DNA from: an uncultured Oscillospiraceae bacterium | GTDB taxonomy: Bacteria > Bacillota > Clostridia > Oscillospirales > Acutalibacteraceae | Assembly (NCBI GenBank): GCA_900543555.1 | Contig: UQRL01000003.1 | Location: 1 to 64,000 of the forward strand | DNA length: 64,000 nucleotides | Direction: 5' to 3' | Part shown: one piece after another, positions 25,151-32,215 of the stretch | Position numbering within the stretch: position 1 is the stretch's first letter | Layout of the letters: every line of letters begins with the position of its first letter | The notes under the pieces: generated by a model | What the model was told of the DNA's origin: nothing | What the model saw: only the letters and a program-made list of their open reading frames with translations | The model's database searches: none | Made by a program: the position numbers and the translations under genes

Positions 25151-27796
25151 ATGAGCGTTCATCAAATTATCTATACCTCGTGCATGCGGGGCATTGACGG
25201 CGTGAATGACGGCCAGCAGGTGTATTCCTATGATGCTGGCTTTCAAGGGGCCGGCAGTGATGAGGTGAAGAGCCTGTTCACCTATCAGCCGCCGGCGCTG
25301 GAGCCTGGCGTGGTGATGACAGAAGAGCTGGCCCGTACCATGCCTCGTTCCTTTACCTATCGCAGGCTGGAAAACGGCGCTTGCGCCCTGGCCCTGAACA
25401 CCTATTTGGGACGGGACTATATGGGTAGTGCCGGGCGGTTTGGAAACCATCTCAGCCATGTGGTGGTGGCTGGCAGGGAGGATATGCTCCACTATCCCTG
25501 CGAGTTTTACGGCAGCGGCCTGCTGCGGGACCACATGGAGTATGAGGAGGTAAACAATCCCCAGCGGCCAGAGTATCTGCCTGCCCCGGTACTGGAGCGC
25601 GGCTATGCGGTGGACATAGACCGTGTGGTGGAGTTCCTGGGCGTGGAAGGGCGGATGGAGATTCTGAAAAATATGGTGTGCGCAGTGCTTTCCTTTGAGA
25701 CAGAGAGAAAGCGGCTGCTCATCTGCGATGAGCCGGAGAACATTCTCCTTTGGATTGCCGCCGTGGAGTACACGCTTCCCCTTCCCGCGGCACTGGATTT
25801 GAATTTTACCACCTATGCCTTCGACCCCTCCCTTTCCGCCTCGCAGATCTGCGGGGTGGTTCCTCAGGGTACGCGGTTTGGCCCGGAAAGCGCCCGCCAG
25901 CACTTTGTGTTTGACCTGTTGGGGGATAGCTGCCCAGAACTTGAGAAGGACGGCCGCTATTATGACTTTTTGGAAACCTCCCTGTCCTTTTCCTACGACA
26001 GCCTGGAGGATTTCCACCGCTTTCTGACCGAGGGCTACTCCTACGCCAAAGCGGGAAGCCAGTTGGTAGAGGCCTATTGCCTGTACACCTTGCTTTCCGA
26101 TGGGCTGACAAGCCTGGCCGGGGAGGAACTAGAAGGAGCTTTGAAATTTGCCGCGGAATATGGGCTGCCCGGCGAAAAGTCCCAGGTGTTGGAGAATATT
26201 CTCTCTCAAAGGGAATGTTTACTGGAGCTGGAGGCGCCCCTGCTGCTAAAGGCGGCCCGCTTTTCCATGGGCCTTTACTCTGTCGTGGACGAGGGGCTTC
26301 GCGCCCAAATCCGAGAGCTGCTTGTGGACCGGGTGCTGTGGGATTTTCTGTACAGCCAAGAGGGAGAGGAGGGCTTTTTGGCCTTCTATCAGGCGTTGGA
26401 CTCCCTTTGCCAGGGGGGCGGGTTCTCCCTGGCTACCCAGCTGATGGAAGAGAGCAACCGGGAAAAGCTGTTCGCCGCTATGAAGGACAGCGGGGCTTTG
26501 TGGAAGCTGGCCTTTATCCCCCGGGTTGTCACGGCCTATGTAAAGGATCAGGACCTTTCTGTGGAACAGCTGCTGCCCGACACCCCTCTGGGCCAAACCT
26601 ACTGCGGTCTGGTGCAGGTGGTGGCTGCCCAAAGCGCCGCAAACGGCCAATACCTTGTCCAGCAGATTCTGGACGGCTTTGCCGGCCAGTGGGATCATCT
26701 GGTGAGCATGGCCCTGAATTTGGAAGGGGTCCTGCTGGACCAGCCCGGCGGAGAGCAGGGCGCAGAGGCCATGTGGCGCCACGTGGAGCAGCGAATGGCC
26801 GGGGCGCCGGCAGAGGGCCGGAGGCAGGCTATGGCGCTGTTGATGAGGGACCAGCGGTACGAGATGGTGTTCCAGCTTTACAGCCAAGCTATGGCCCAGG
26901 CGCGGGAGCTGGAAGAATGCCAGCGTACTTTCCAGGATCACTACCGGGAATTCGTGGCGCAAGGTTCTGCCTATGCCGCCGCCTATGCCGGGCCGGTGAT
27001 GGAGTGTTATTACGAGCGGCTGCGCCGGTTTGACCGCAAGGCAAGCCGCGCCGCCGTGGTGGAATTGTTTCAGACACTGGCGGACTCTGGGAGCGGGGCG
27101 CCCTTTGGGGAGCGGCTGGTACAGGAGCTGGCGTGCGAGATTCCCTTTGTCAGTCCTTCCCGGGAGAACGAGCGCTTTATCCAGACAGCTTACACCTACC
27201 TCCACCGGATGGGCAGGCCCATAGAGGGGCGGCTTTCCCTATTGCTGGCGGGAATGGTGCTGGAAGCCTGCGGAAAGCCGGGACAGATTGGCGAGGCAAA
27301 GGATACCCTGTACCAGATGCTCCAGGCCGGCGGGGCAGACCTGGGGGGGATTTCCCAGAGGGAGGCAGAGGAGTATTTCAGCTGGGTGCTGCCCCGAGGC
27401 TGCTCTATGTGCGGGAATGGCCGGGATATACAGGACTTGTTTGGGCTGTTCCGCATGCCTGCGGCGGTGGAGCCCCTGTTCTTTTCCCAGTGCGCCCGGA
27501 TTTTTTTAAAGCAGGGCCGGAGCGGCCGGGACAGTCGGGATTACCCCATGTTCTGTGTGTTTCTCAGCTTGGTTTTCCAGCGGGGAACCCCTCAGGTGCT
27601 GCAAAGCGTGGGCAAGGCAGTGGGCCGGTTGAACAAGCAGAAATTGGCTGAGCTGGATGACTCTGTGCGGGCAGTGTATGGCCGGGACAGGGCCTCTCTT
27701 CGCATGTGGGAGAGGGTGCGGGAAGAGGCGGCTTCTGCCAGCCCCATTCTGGAAAACTTGACCAACCTGTTCAAATGGAGAAAGGACAAGCCTTAG
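25151..27796 (+). CDS. Large GAP1-like (GTPase-associated protein 1) protein
   Basis: An 881-residue soluble protein. The first 140 residues (HQIIYTSCMRGID...SYDAGFQGAG...SFTYRRLENG...GRFGNHLSHVVVA) resemble the N-terminal domain I recall as GAP1-N2 in Pfam, found beside TRAFAC GTPases in predicted conflict systems. The rest is mainly helical with conserved acidic surfaces and no catalytic motif that I can see. By context it is the dedicated partner or effector-adaptor of the cluster GTPases. Family naming is from memory and unverified. The start at 25151 follows GGGGGAAA. Confidence 0.75.
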   Translation: MSVHQIIYTSCMRGIDGVNDGQQVYSYDAGFQGAGSDEVKSLFTYQPPALEPGVVMTEELARTMPRSFTYRRLENGACALALNTYLGRDYMGSAGRFGNHLSHVVVAGREDMLHYPCEFYGSGLLRDHMEYEEVNNPQRPEYLPAPVLERGYAVDIDRVVEFLGVEGRMEILKNMVCAVLSFETERKRLLICDEPENILLWIAAVEYTLPLPAALDLNFTTYAFDPSLSASQICGVVPQGTRFGPESARQHFVFDLLGDSCPELEKDGRYYDFLETSLSFSYDSLEDFHRFLTEGYSYAKAGSQLVEAYCLYTLLSDGLTSLAGEELEGALKFAAEYGLPGEKSQVLENILSQRECLLELEAPLLLKAARFSMGLYSVVDEGLRAQIRELLVDRVLWDFLYSQEGEEGFLAFYQALDSLCQGGGFSLATQLMEESNREKLFAAMKDSGALWKLAFIPRVVTAYVKDQDLSVEQLLPDTPLGQTYCGLVQVVAAQSAANGQYLVQQILDGFAGQWDHLVSMALNLEGVLLDQPGGEQGAEAMWRHVEQRMAGAPAEGRRQAMALLMRDQRYEMVFQLYSQAMAQARELEECQRTFQDHYREFVAQGSAYAAAYAGPVMECYYERLRRFDRKASRAAVVELFQTLADSGSGAPFGERLVQELACEIPFVSPSRENERFIQTAYTYLHRMGRPIEGRLSLLLAGMVLEACGKPGQIGEAKDTLYQMLQAGGADLGGISQREAEEYFSWVLPRGCSMCGNGRDIQDLFGLFRMPAAVEPLFFSQCARIFLKQGRSGRDSRDYPMFCVFLSLVFQRGTPQVLQSVGKAVGRLNKQKLAELDDSVRAVYGRDRASLRMWERVREEAASASPILENLTNLFKWRKDKP

Positions 27797-27934
27797 TTTT
27801 CCAGGGAAGGGGCGGATGGAAGAGGGGCTGCGCCTGGCCCTGGAAGGAATGAACCTTGTTTGTGCAGGTCTGTCGGAGAGAACGGCGGGGCGGAGCTGTG
27901 GCGCAGCCGCTTGCACCGCAGGCGGGGGGTGTTT

Positions 27935-28963
27935 ATGGAAAGAATTCGATATGGGCTGCTCTCCCCAGGGGAGCAACAGGTATACCGGCAGTTCCAACAG
28001 GTCTTCGCGCGATATGGCGACAGGGTGGAGCTGGGAGAAGAGGGCCGCGGGGTGGATGCGATGAAGGTGGCACAGGCTGTTCTGGGCGATACCCCCCATA
28101 TCGCTTATTTTGATAAAACCCAGCTGCGGGTGACATCCACCTTTCTGGGAGGGCAGGAAATCCGCCTGTGCGGAGCGGTGCCTCCCCAACGTGCAATGCG
28201 GATGGCCCAAGAGCTGGAGGGCCGGGTGAGGGCTGCCTTGGGGCGGATTGACCGGTGGAACCCCCTGACAGATTACGACAGGCTTCTGTGTATCTACGAA
28301 TACATGCAGGACACTATGGCCTACGATCTGCGGGAATTGCAGGCTTGCCGCCGCTTGGGAAGAGGTCCCAGCCCCATGGCCCACACTGCCTATGGGACGC
28401 TGGTCCAGGGAAAGGGCGTGTGCGATGGGATCGCCGCTGCGTTCTGCCTGCTGGCCCAGCGCATGGGCTTCCCTTGCACGGTGGTGGGAGGGAGGGCCAC
28501 TTTTGCGGCGGAGGGATATGGTAATCACGCCTGGAACATCATCCGCCTGCGAAGCGGCTATTACCATGTGGATCCCACCTGGGATCTGAACAAGAAAGAA
28601 AAAAGCGGCGAGTATTCCTATGAATACTTTTGTGTGGACGATGACACCGTCAGCGGGGATCATCTTTGGGACCCGGCGGAGGCGCCCCTCTGCTGCCGGG
28701 GAGATATGTCATACTATTGGCGGAGCCGCTGCTACGCCAATAACCTGACCCAGCTGGAGGAGCTCTTTACCCGCATTGCCCGAAGCAGGCAGCGGGTTGT
28801 GCGGGCCAGGCTGGCCCCGGGAATCTCTGTCCCTGAACCGGCAGAGCAGTATTTAGGGCAGATGCTCTCCCGTTCCGCTGCCGCTGCAGGCCGCCGGGGG
28901 GCGGTCCGCTTCCGATGGAATGGGAGCACTCGCTGCTTTTTTGGGAAATTGGAAGAGGTGTAG
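27935..28963 (+). CDS. Transglutaminase-like (papain-fold) cysteine enzyme
   Basis: A 342-residue protein. Catalytic residues of the transglutaminase-like fold are all present and properly ordered: Cys163 in GKGVCDGIAAAF, His198 in GNHAWNIIRL, Asp213 in YHVDPTWD. Bacterial members are cysteine proteases, amidases or cross-linking enzymes. Here there is no signal peptide, so it acts in the cytosol and may be the effector or processing enzyme of the cluster. The ATG at 27935 follows GCGGGGGG. The 138 bases before it show no convincing gene. Confidence 0.87.
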   Translation: MERIRYGLLSPGEQQVYRQFQQVFARYGDRVELGEEGRGVDAMKVAQAVLGDTPHIAYFDKTQLRVTSTFLGGQEIRLCGAVPPQRAMRMAQELEGRVRAALGRIDRWNPLTDYDRLLCIYEYMQDTMAYDLRELQACRRLGRGPSPMAHTAYGTLVQGKGVCDGIAAAFCLLAQRMGFPCTVVGGRATFAAEGYGNHAWNIIRLRSGYYHVDPTWDLNKKEKSGEYSYEYFCVDDDTVSGDHLWDPAEAPLCCRGDMSYYWRSRCYANNLTQLEELFTRIARSRQRVVRARLAPGISVPEPAEQYLGQMLSRSAAAAGRRGAVRFRWNGSTRCFFGKLEEV

Positions 28964-28969
28964 AAAACA

Positions 28970-30466
28970 ATGAGTAAGAAAAATGCGCAGCCTGCAAAAA
29001 AGAGCTATTTTTTTGGCCAGGGATACAAGGACATTGGGGACGCCATACGCCTTTCCTGGCGGAAAAATGCATCTACGGCGAAAAAGTATTATGACTCTTT
29101 TACTGAGAAGGGCCTGATGTCCTTCAAGGGGATATTCAAGCTGTTCTGTGCCCTTTCGGTGGTCTCTTTCGGCACGGTGTTTTTCGCCCTCATCAGCCTG
29201 GTGATGGTCGCTGTGGTCAGTTTGTTCTTTGTGCTGGTATACATTGGGTTTTCTGCGGTATGGCTGTTCGATAGACTCTATCTCATGCGGAAAAAGATCT
29301 TTACAGCTTGCAACGAGTGCAAGAGCAAGTTTCTTATTCCCACCTACTTGTGCCCGGACTGCGGGGCCCAGCACACCAACCTGACCCCGGGCATGTATGG
29401 GATTCTGCGGCGCACCTGTTCCTGCGGCCGCAAGCTGCCCACGGCCTTTTTCAACGGGCGGAAAAAGCTGCAGGCAATCTGCCCCAACTGTTTGCAGCGG
29501 GGCCGCACCACCTACCTGAACGACCGTGAGAGCCGGCCCCTGTGCATCCCTGTGGTGGGGGGACGCTCGGTGGGAAAGACGGCCTATATCACCGCCTTTG
29601 CCAAGCGCTTTATTGAGTTTGTGGCGCCGCAGAAAGGGCTGGAGATCGAGTTTTATAACCAAGCCAAGGAGGATATCTATGGGGAAATCAAGGCGGACTT
29701 TGCCCATGGCAGCACACGCATGACCGCCCGCCCGCAAGATCTTTCCCAGACCAGCTCTGTTTCCCTGAGCTTCTTTATCAAGCATAAATCACTGCAGCCC
29801 GAGCGGCTGGTGCATATCTATGATATCGCCGGAGAGGTGTTCACGAACAACGATGAAAATGAGGTGCAGCAGCAGTACGAATACTGCCAGGGGATTATTT
29901 TTATGATTGATCCCTTTGCCATCCCCACGGTGCGGGCCCAGTATGAATCCCAGTTGACCCCAGAGGACCGGGCGGGAATCGGCAAGGCCGATATCAACGG
30001 TGTAATCAATGTTTTCCTCAATAAGCTGCGGGAGGTCACAGGCCTCTCTGACCAGAAAATGGCCAAGGTGCCCTTGGCGGTGGTTATCGGAAAGACGGAT
30101 TCCGCAAACCTTGCGGAGAACTTTTCAGAGGAAAAGGTGGAGGAGCTGCAAATGCTCTATCCCCAGGCCCAGCTCAACGCGAACGACGCCGTGGATTACC
30201 TCTGCCGGAAATTCCTGCGGGAAAACGAGATGGGCGGTTTTGTAAACGCCATTGAGATGAAGTTTTCAGAAAACCGGTTTTTTGCCGCAAGCGCCATCGG
30301 TCACACCCGGAACGCCGGGCCCTACAATCCCAAGGGGGTGCTGGAGCCTGTGGAGTGGATTTGTTCCCTGGCGGACAAACGGCTGGCTTCGCTGTGGGTT
30401 TCGGGGCAATATGGCAAAACACCGGTTGATGAGAGAGCGCTGGCTGGAAAGGAGGCGCAGGCATGA
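28970..30466 (+). CDS. Membrane-anchored zinc-ribbon TRAFAC-type GTPase, copy 2
   Basis: A 498-residue paralog of the protein at 13927 with the same order: N-terminal motif KKSYFFGQGYKDI, two membrane helices (about 57-100), Cys pairs C114/C117, C128/C131, C149/C151 and C171/C174, P-loop GGRSVGKT (197-204), YDIAGE switch and GKTD in place of SKID. The two proteins are similar throughout, yet the DNA differs at many silent sites except in one 77-base block. It starts six bases after the transglutaminase gene. The two copies could form a heterodimer. Confidence 0.82.
   Translation: MSKKNAQPAKKSYFFGQGYKDIGDAIRLSWRKNASTAKKYYDSFTEKGLMSFKGIFKLFCALSVVSFGTVFFALISLVMVAVVSLFFVLVYIGFSAVWLFDRLYLMRKKIFTACNECKSKFLIPTYLCPDCGAQHTNLTPGMYGILRRTCSCGRKLPTAFFNGRKKLQAICPNCLQRGRTTYLNDRESRPLCIPVVGGRSVGKTAYITAFAKRFIEFVAPQKGLEIEFYNQAKEDIYGEIKADFAHGSTRMTARPQDLSQTSSVSLSFFIKHKSLQPERLVHIYDIAGEVFTNNDENEVQQQYEYCQGIIFMIDPFAIPTVRAQYESQLTPEDRAGIGKADINGVINVFLNKLREVTGLSDQKMAKVPLAVVIGKTDSANLAENFSEEKVEELQMLYPQAQLNANDAVDYLCRKFLRENEMGGFVNAIEMKFSENRFFAASAIGHTRNAGPYNPKGVLEPVEWICSLADKRLASLWVSGQYGKTPVDERALAGKEAQA
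29816..29892 (+). repeat. 77-base block identical to 14770-14846 (copy 2)
   Basis: Second copy of the identical block, in the same reading frame and over the same switch motif of the paralogous GTPase gene 15 kb away. Confidence 0.93.
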
Positions 30467-30675
30467 TTGAAACAATTATTATGATTGTGCTGTTTGTCGT
30501 GGTGGCGGGCCTTATTATGGTCGGTACCCACGTCTTGTACGATCTTGCTTCAGCGGTCATCCCCCTGGCGGCTGTGCTGATGGTGGCGGTGGGGATTTTA
30601 GTGGGGTTCTTCGTGGCGGTGCGCAACACGTTTTCCGTGTATAAGGCGGTGTATGGGAGGAGGAAAAAGAAATGA
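30463..30675 (+). CDS. 70-residue membrane protein following GTPase copy 2
   Basis: Two hydrophobic segments (IIMIVLFVVVAGLIMVGTHVLY and AVIPLAAVLMVAVGILVGFFVAV) are followed by a basic tail (YGRRKKK). Its start overlaps the GTPase stop (ATGA). In size and placement it mirrors the 67-residue protein beside GTPase copy 1, although the sequences differ. A small membrane subunit for the GTPase is inferred. Confidence 0.82.
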   Translation: MIETIIMIVLFVVVAGLIMVGTHVLYDLASAVIPLAAVLMVAVGILVGFFVAVRNTFSVYKAVYGRRKKK

Positions 30676-31481
30676 TGGAGTCCATCCTTTCGCGGCTGCA
30701 AGGGCTGCTGGAACAGCTGGAGGCCCTTGCCCGCAATTATCTTTTGGGGCACGCTTACTTCATCACCGGGGAATACTATGAGCGGCTGTTCACCACATAT
30801 TTTTCGGTTACAGGGTTTCTGGTGGGCCTTGCGTTCCTGGCAATTGTTTTCTTTGCCACCGGCAAGGAAGGGGACAAGCGCACGGGCTTTTTCAAGGTGG
30901 TGCCCTTTGTGGCGGTAATCAACAGCTGCGGCATTTTGATGGACTTCCTCAACGGGGTCTTTCATCAAAGCGTCACATACTCGCGCTATCAGCTGCTGTT
31001 CCCCGCGCCGGATAACATTATCTCTGGTTTTTTGCTCACGCTGGTAATCTGCTCCTGCTACCGGGGAACGCCGGGCTACGCCTTCTTGTTTGGCCTGGCC
31101 ACGCACGGCGCCCTTTCCTTCCTGAATTACATGGTACTGCCCTACATGGGCCGCCTCTCTCTAATTTTACTGGGCATGCGGGTGCTGCTGGCGGCGGTTG
31201 TCTGCGCTGTAATCAGCGGGCGGAAGTACTTCTACACCGGATGGATTTGGTACTTCGGCTTCCACATGTTCCTGCGGGTGGCCGTGTATTTGGTGCCCCT
31301 GGCACAGATGATGGTTTATGGCACCCCGCTCAAGGAGCTGCCCTACACAGTGGAGGGCGTTCTGGGCTACCTGTCGCAGTTTGCCATGGATGGGGTCATC
31401 TTCCTGGCAGTGCTGGGCTTTGCCATTGTGTTTGAAAAGGCGGTCCTTACCGTGAAAGGGGAGGAAGCCCAGCCCGCTTAA
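30672..31481 (+). CDS. Polytopic membrane protein, last gene of the cluster
   Basis: A 269-residue protein with about seven predicted membrane helices (for example FLVGLAFLAIVFFATG, ISGFLLTLVICSCY, LSLILLGMRVLLAAVVCAVI) and short loops. The start overlaps the previous stop (ATGATGG). I do not recognise the family. Its position at the end of the operon after the second GTPase and miniprotein suggests a membrane component of the same system. A 30-base palindromic terminator follows 25 bases after the stop. Confidence 0.8.
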   Translation: MMESILSRLQGLLEQLEALARNYLLGHAYFITGEYYERLFTTYFSVTGFLVGLAFLAIVFFATGKEGDKRTGFFKVVPFVAVINSCGILMDFLNGVFHQSVTYSRYQLLFPAPDNIISGFLLTLVICSCYRGTPGYAFLFGLATHGALSFLNYMVLPYMGRLSLILLGMRVLLAAVVCAVISGRKYFYTGWIWYFGFHMFLRVAVYLVPLAQMMVYGTPLKELPYTVEGVLGYLSQFAMDGVIFLAVLGFAIVFEKAVLTVKGEEAQPA

Positions 31482-31506
31482 TCACTGCGGGAAGGGGCAG
31501 AAGGGG

Positions 31507-31543
31507 AGGCGCTGGAAAAAATTTTTTCCAGCGCCTTGTTGGC
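31507..31543. terminator. Perfect 30-base palindrome ending the cluster
   Basis: Arms of 15 bases (31507-31521 and 31522-31536) are exact reverse complements, with A6/T6 at the centre. As RNA it gives a GC-rich stem topped by an A/U stem. It is symmetric and could stop transcription from both sides, though a classic downstream T-run is weak. Confidence 0.65.
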
Positions 31544-31710
31544 AACCCCTGAAACTGTGCGCTATTCCGCACAATAAATAAAAAATCAAATATTTGTGAA
31601 GAATGAACTGTGGAATTATCCTGCCGCGGAGGAAGGCCGCCGGAGAAGCCTATTCCTGGGCGAAATGGCGCAGGGGCTTTGGATACGCCACAGGAACGCT
31701 TCCACAAGCA

Positions 31711-31752
31711 GGGGGAGGCCCGCGGATTTTGCTGCGGGCCTCCCCCATTTTA
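31711..31752 (+). terminator. Second hairpin in the gap after the cluster
   Basis: A 13-base-pair stem (31711-31723 with 31734-31746) with a ten-base loop is followed by ATTTT. With the palindrome 170 bases upstream it separates the cluster from the SLH-protein unit. I see no gene in 31482-31897. Confidence 0.6.
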
Positions 31753-31789
31753 GGGGGGCAAATGGGTAATAGCGCAATGATTTTTTCTC

Positions 31790-31798
31790 TGCTATACT
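31790..31798 (+). promoter_or_regulatory. Extended -10 element before the SLH-protein unit
   Basis: TGCTATACT at 31790-31798 fits an extended -10 promoter without a clear -35 element, 100 bases before the first start codon. Confidence 0.45.
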
Positions 31799-31897
31799 TT
31801 ATCTGAAAGATGGAGCCGTGGCGTTTCCCTGCCCAAAACGCGCCGTAAAGCCGGACGCGGCGGGGAGGGCCAGCTGATGTGCAAAGGAGGCGATGAA

Positions 31898-32215
31898 ATG
31901 GCAGCGGCCAAAAGAATTTGGCGGTATAACATCGAGGGCGCCTTGATTGATGTACCCCAAACCTATGACCAGAGGTGCAGAGTCTATCTGGACGCGTTCC
32001 CGGATTTGATTGAAAAGCCGGTTTACACCCCGGCAGGAGAACGGGTGCTGCTGACCATTGAGGACGCCTGCCCCCATGCGGATTTGCAGCCGGATGGAAT
32101 GGAGGACTGCGGCTCTTGCAACTATTACCGCCAGACCCCCGGCACGCTGTTGGGTGTGTGTGGCCACCCAGCCCTGCGAAGGGTACTTCCAGAAAAGGAG
32201 GAGAAGAAAGAATGA
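31898..32215 (+). CDS. Small four-cysteine protein coupled to the giant surface protein
   Basis: A 105-residue cytosolic-looking protein. The N-terminal half (IWRYNIEGALIDVPQTYDQRCRVYLDAF) is mixed alpha-beta. The C-terminal half has four cysteines (ACPHADLQPDGMEDCGSCNYYR...GVCGHP) that could bind zinc or an iron-sulfur cluster. It has a strong AAGGAGG site, and its stop overlaps the next gene's start (ATGA), so both are made together. I do not recognise the family; a helper for the giant secreted protein is a guess. Confidence 0.75.
   Translation: MAAAKRIWRYNIEGALIDVPQTYDQRCRVYLDAFPDLIEKPVYTPAGERVLLTIEDACPHADLQPDGMEDCGSCNYYRQTPGTLLGVCGHPALRRVLPEKEEKKE

Noticed and set aside
27816-28064. An 82-codon frame in the gap before the transglutaminase gene
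   Set aside because: Cys/Gly-rich and overlapping the transglutaminase start in another frame; no family or good ribosome-binding site.
31603-31806. A 67-codon frame in the gap after the cluster
   Set aside because: It covers a strong hairpin, has no ribosome-binding site and no recognisable product.
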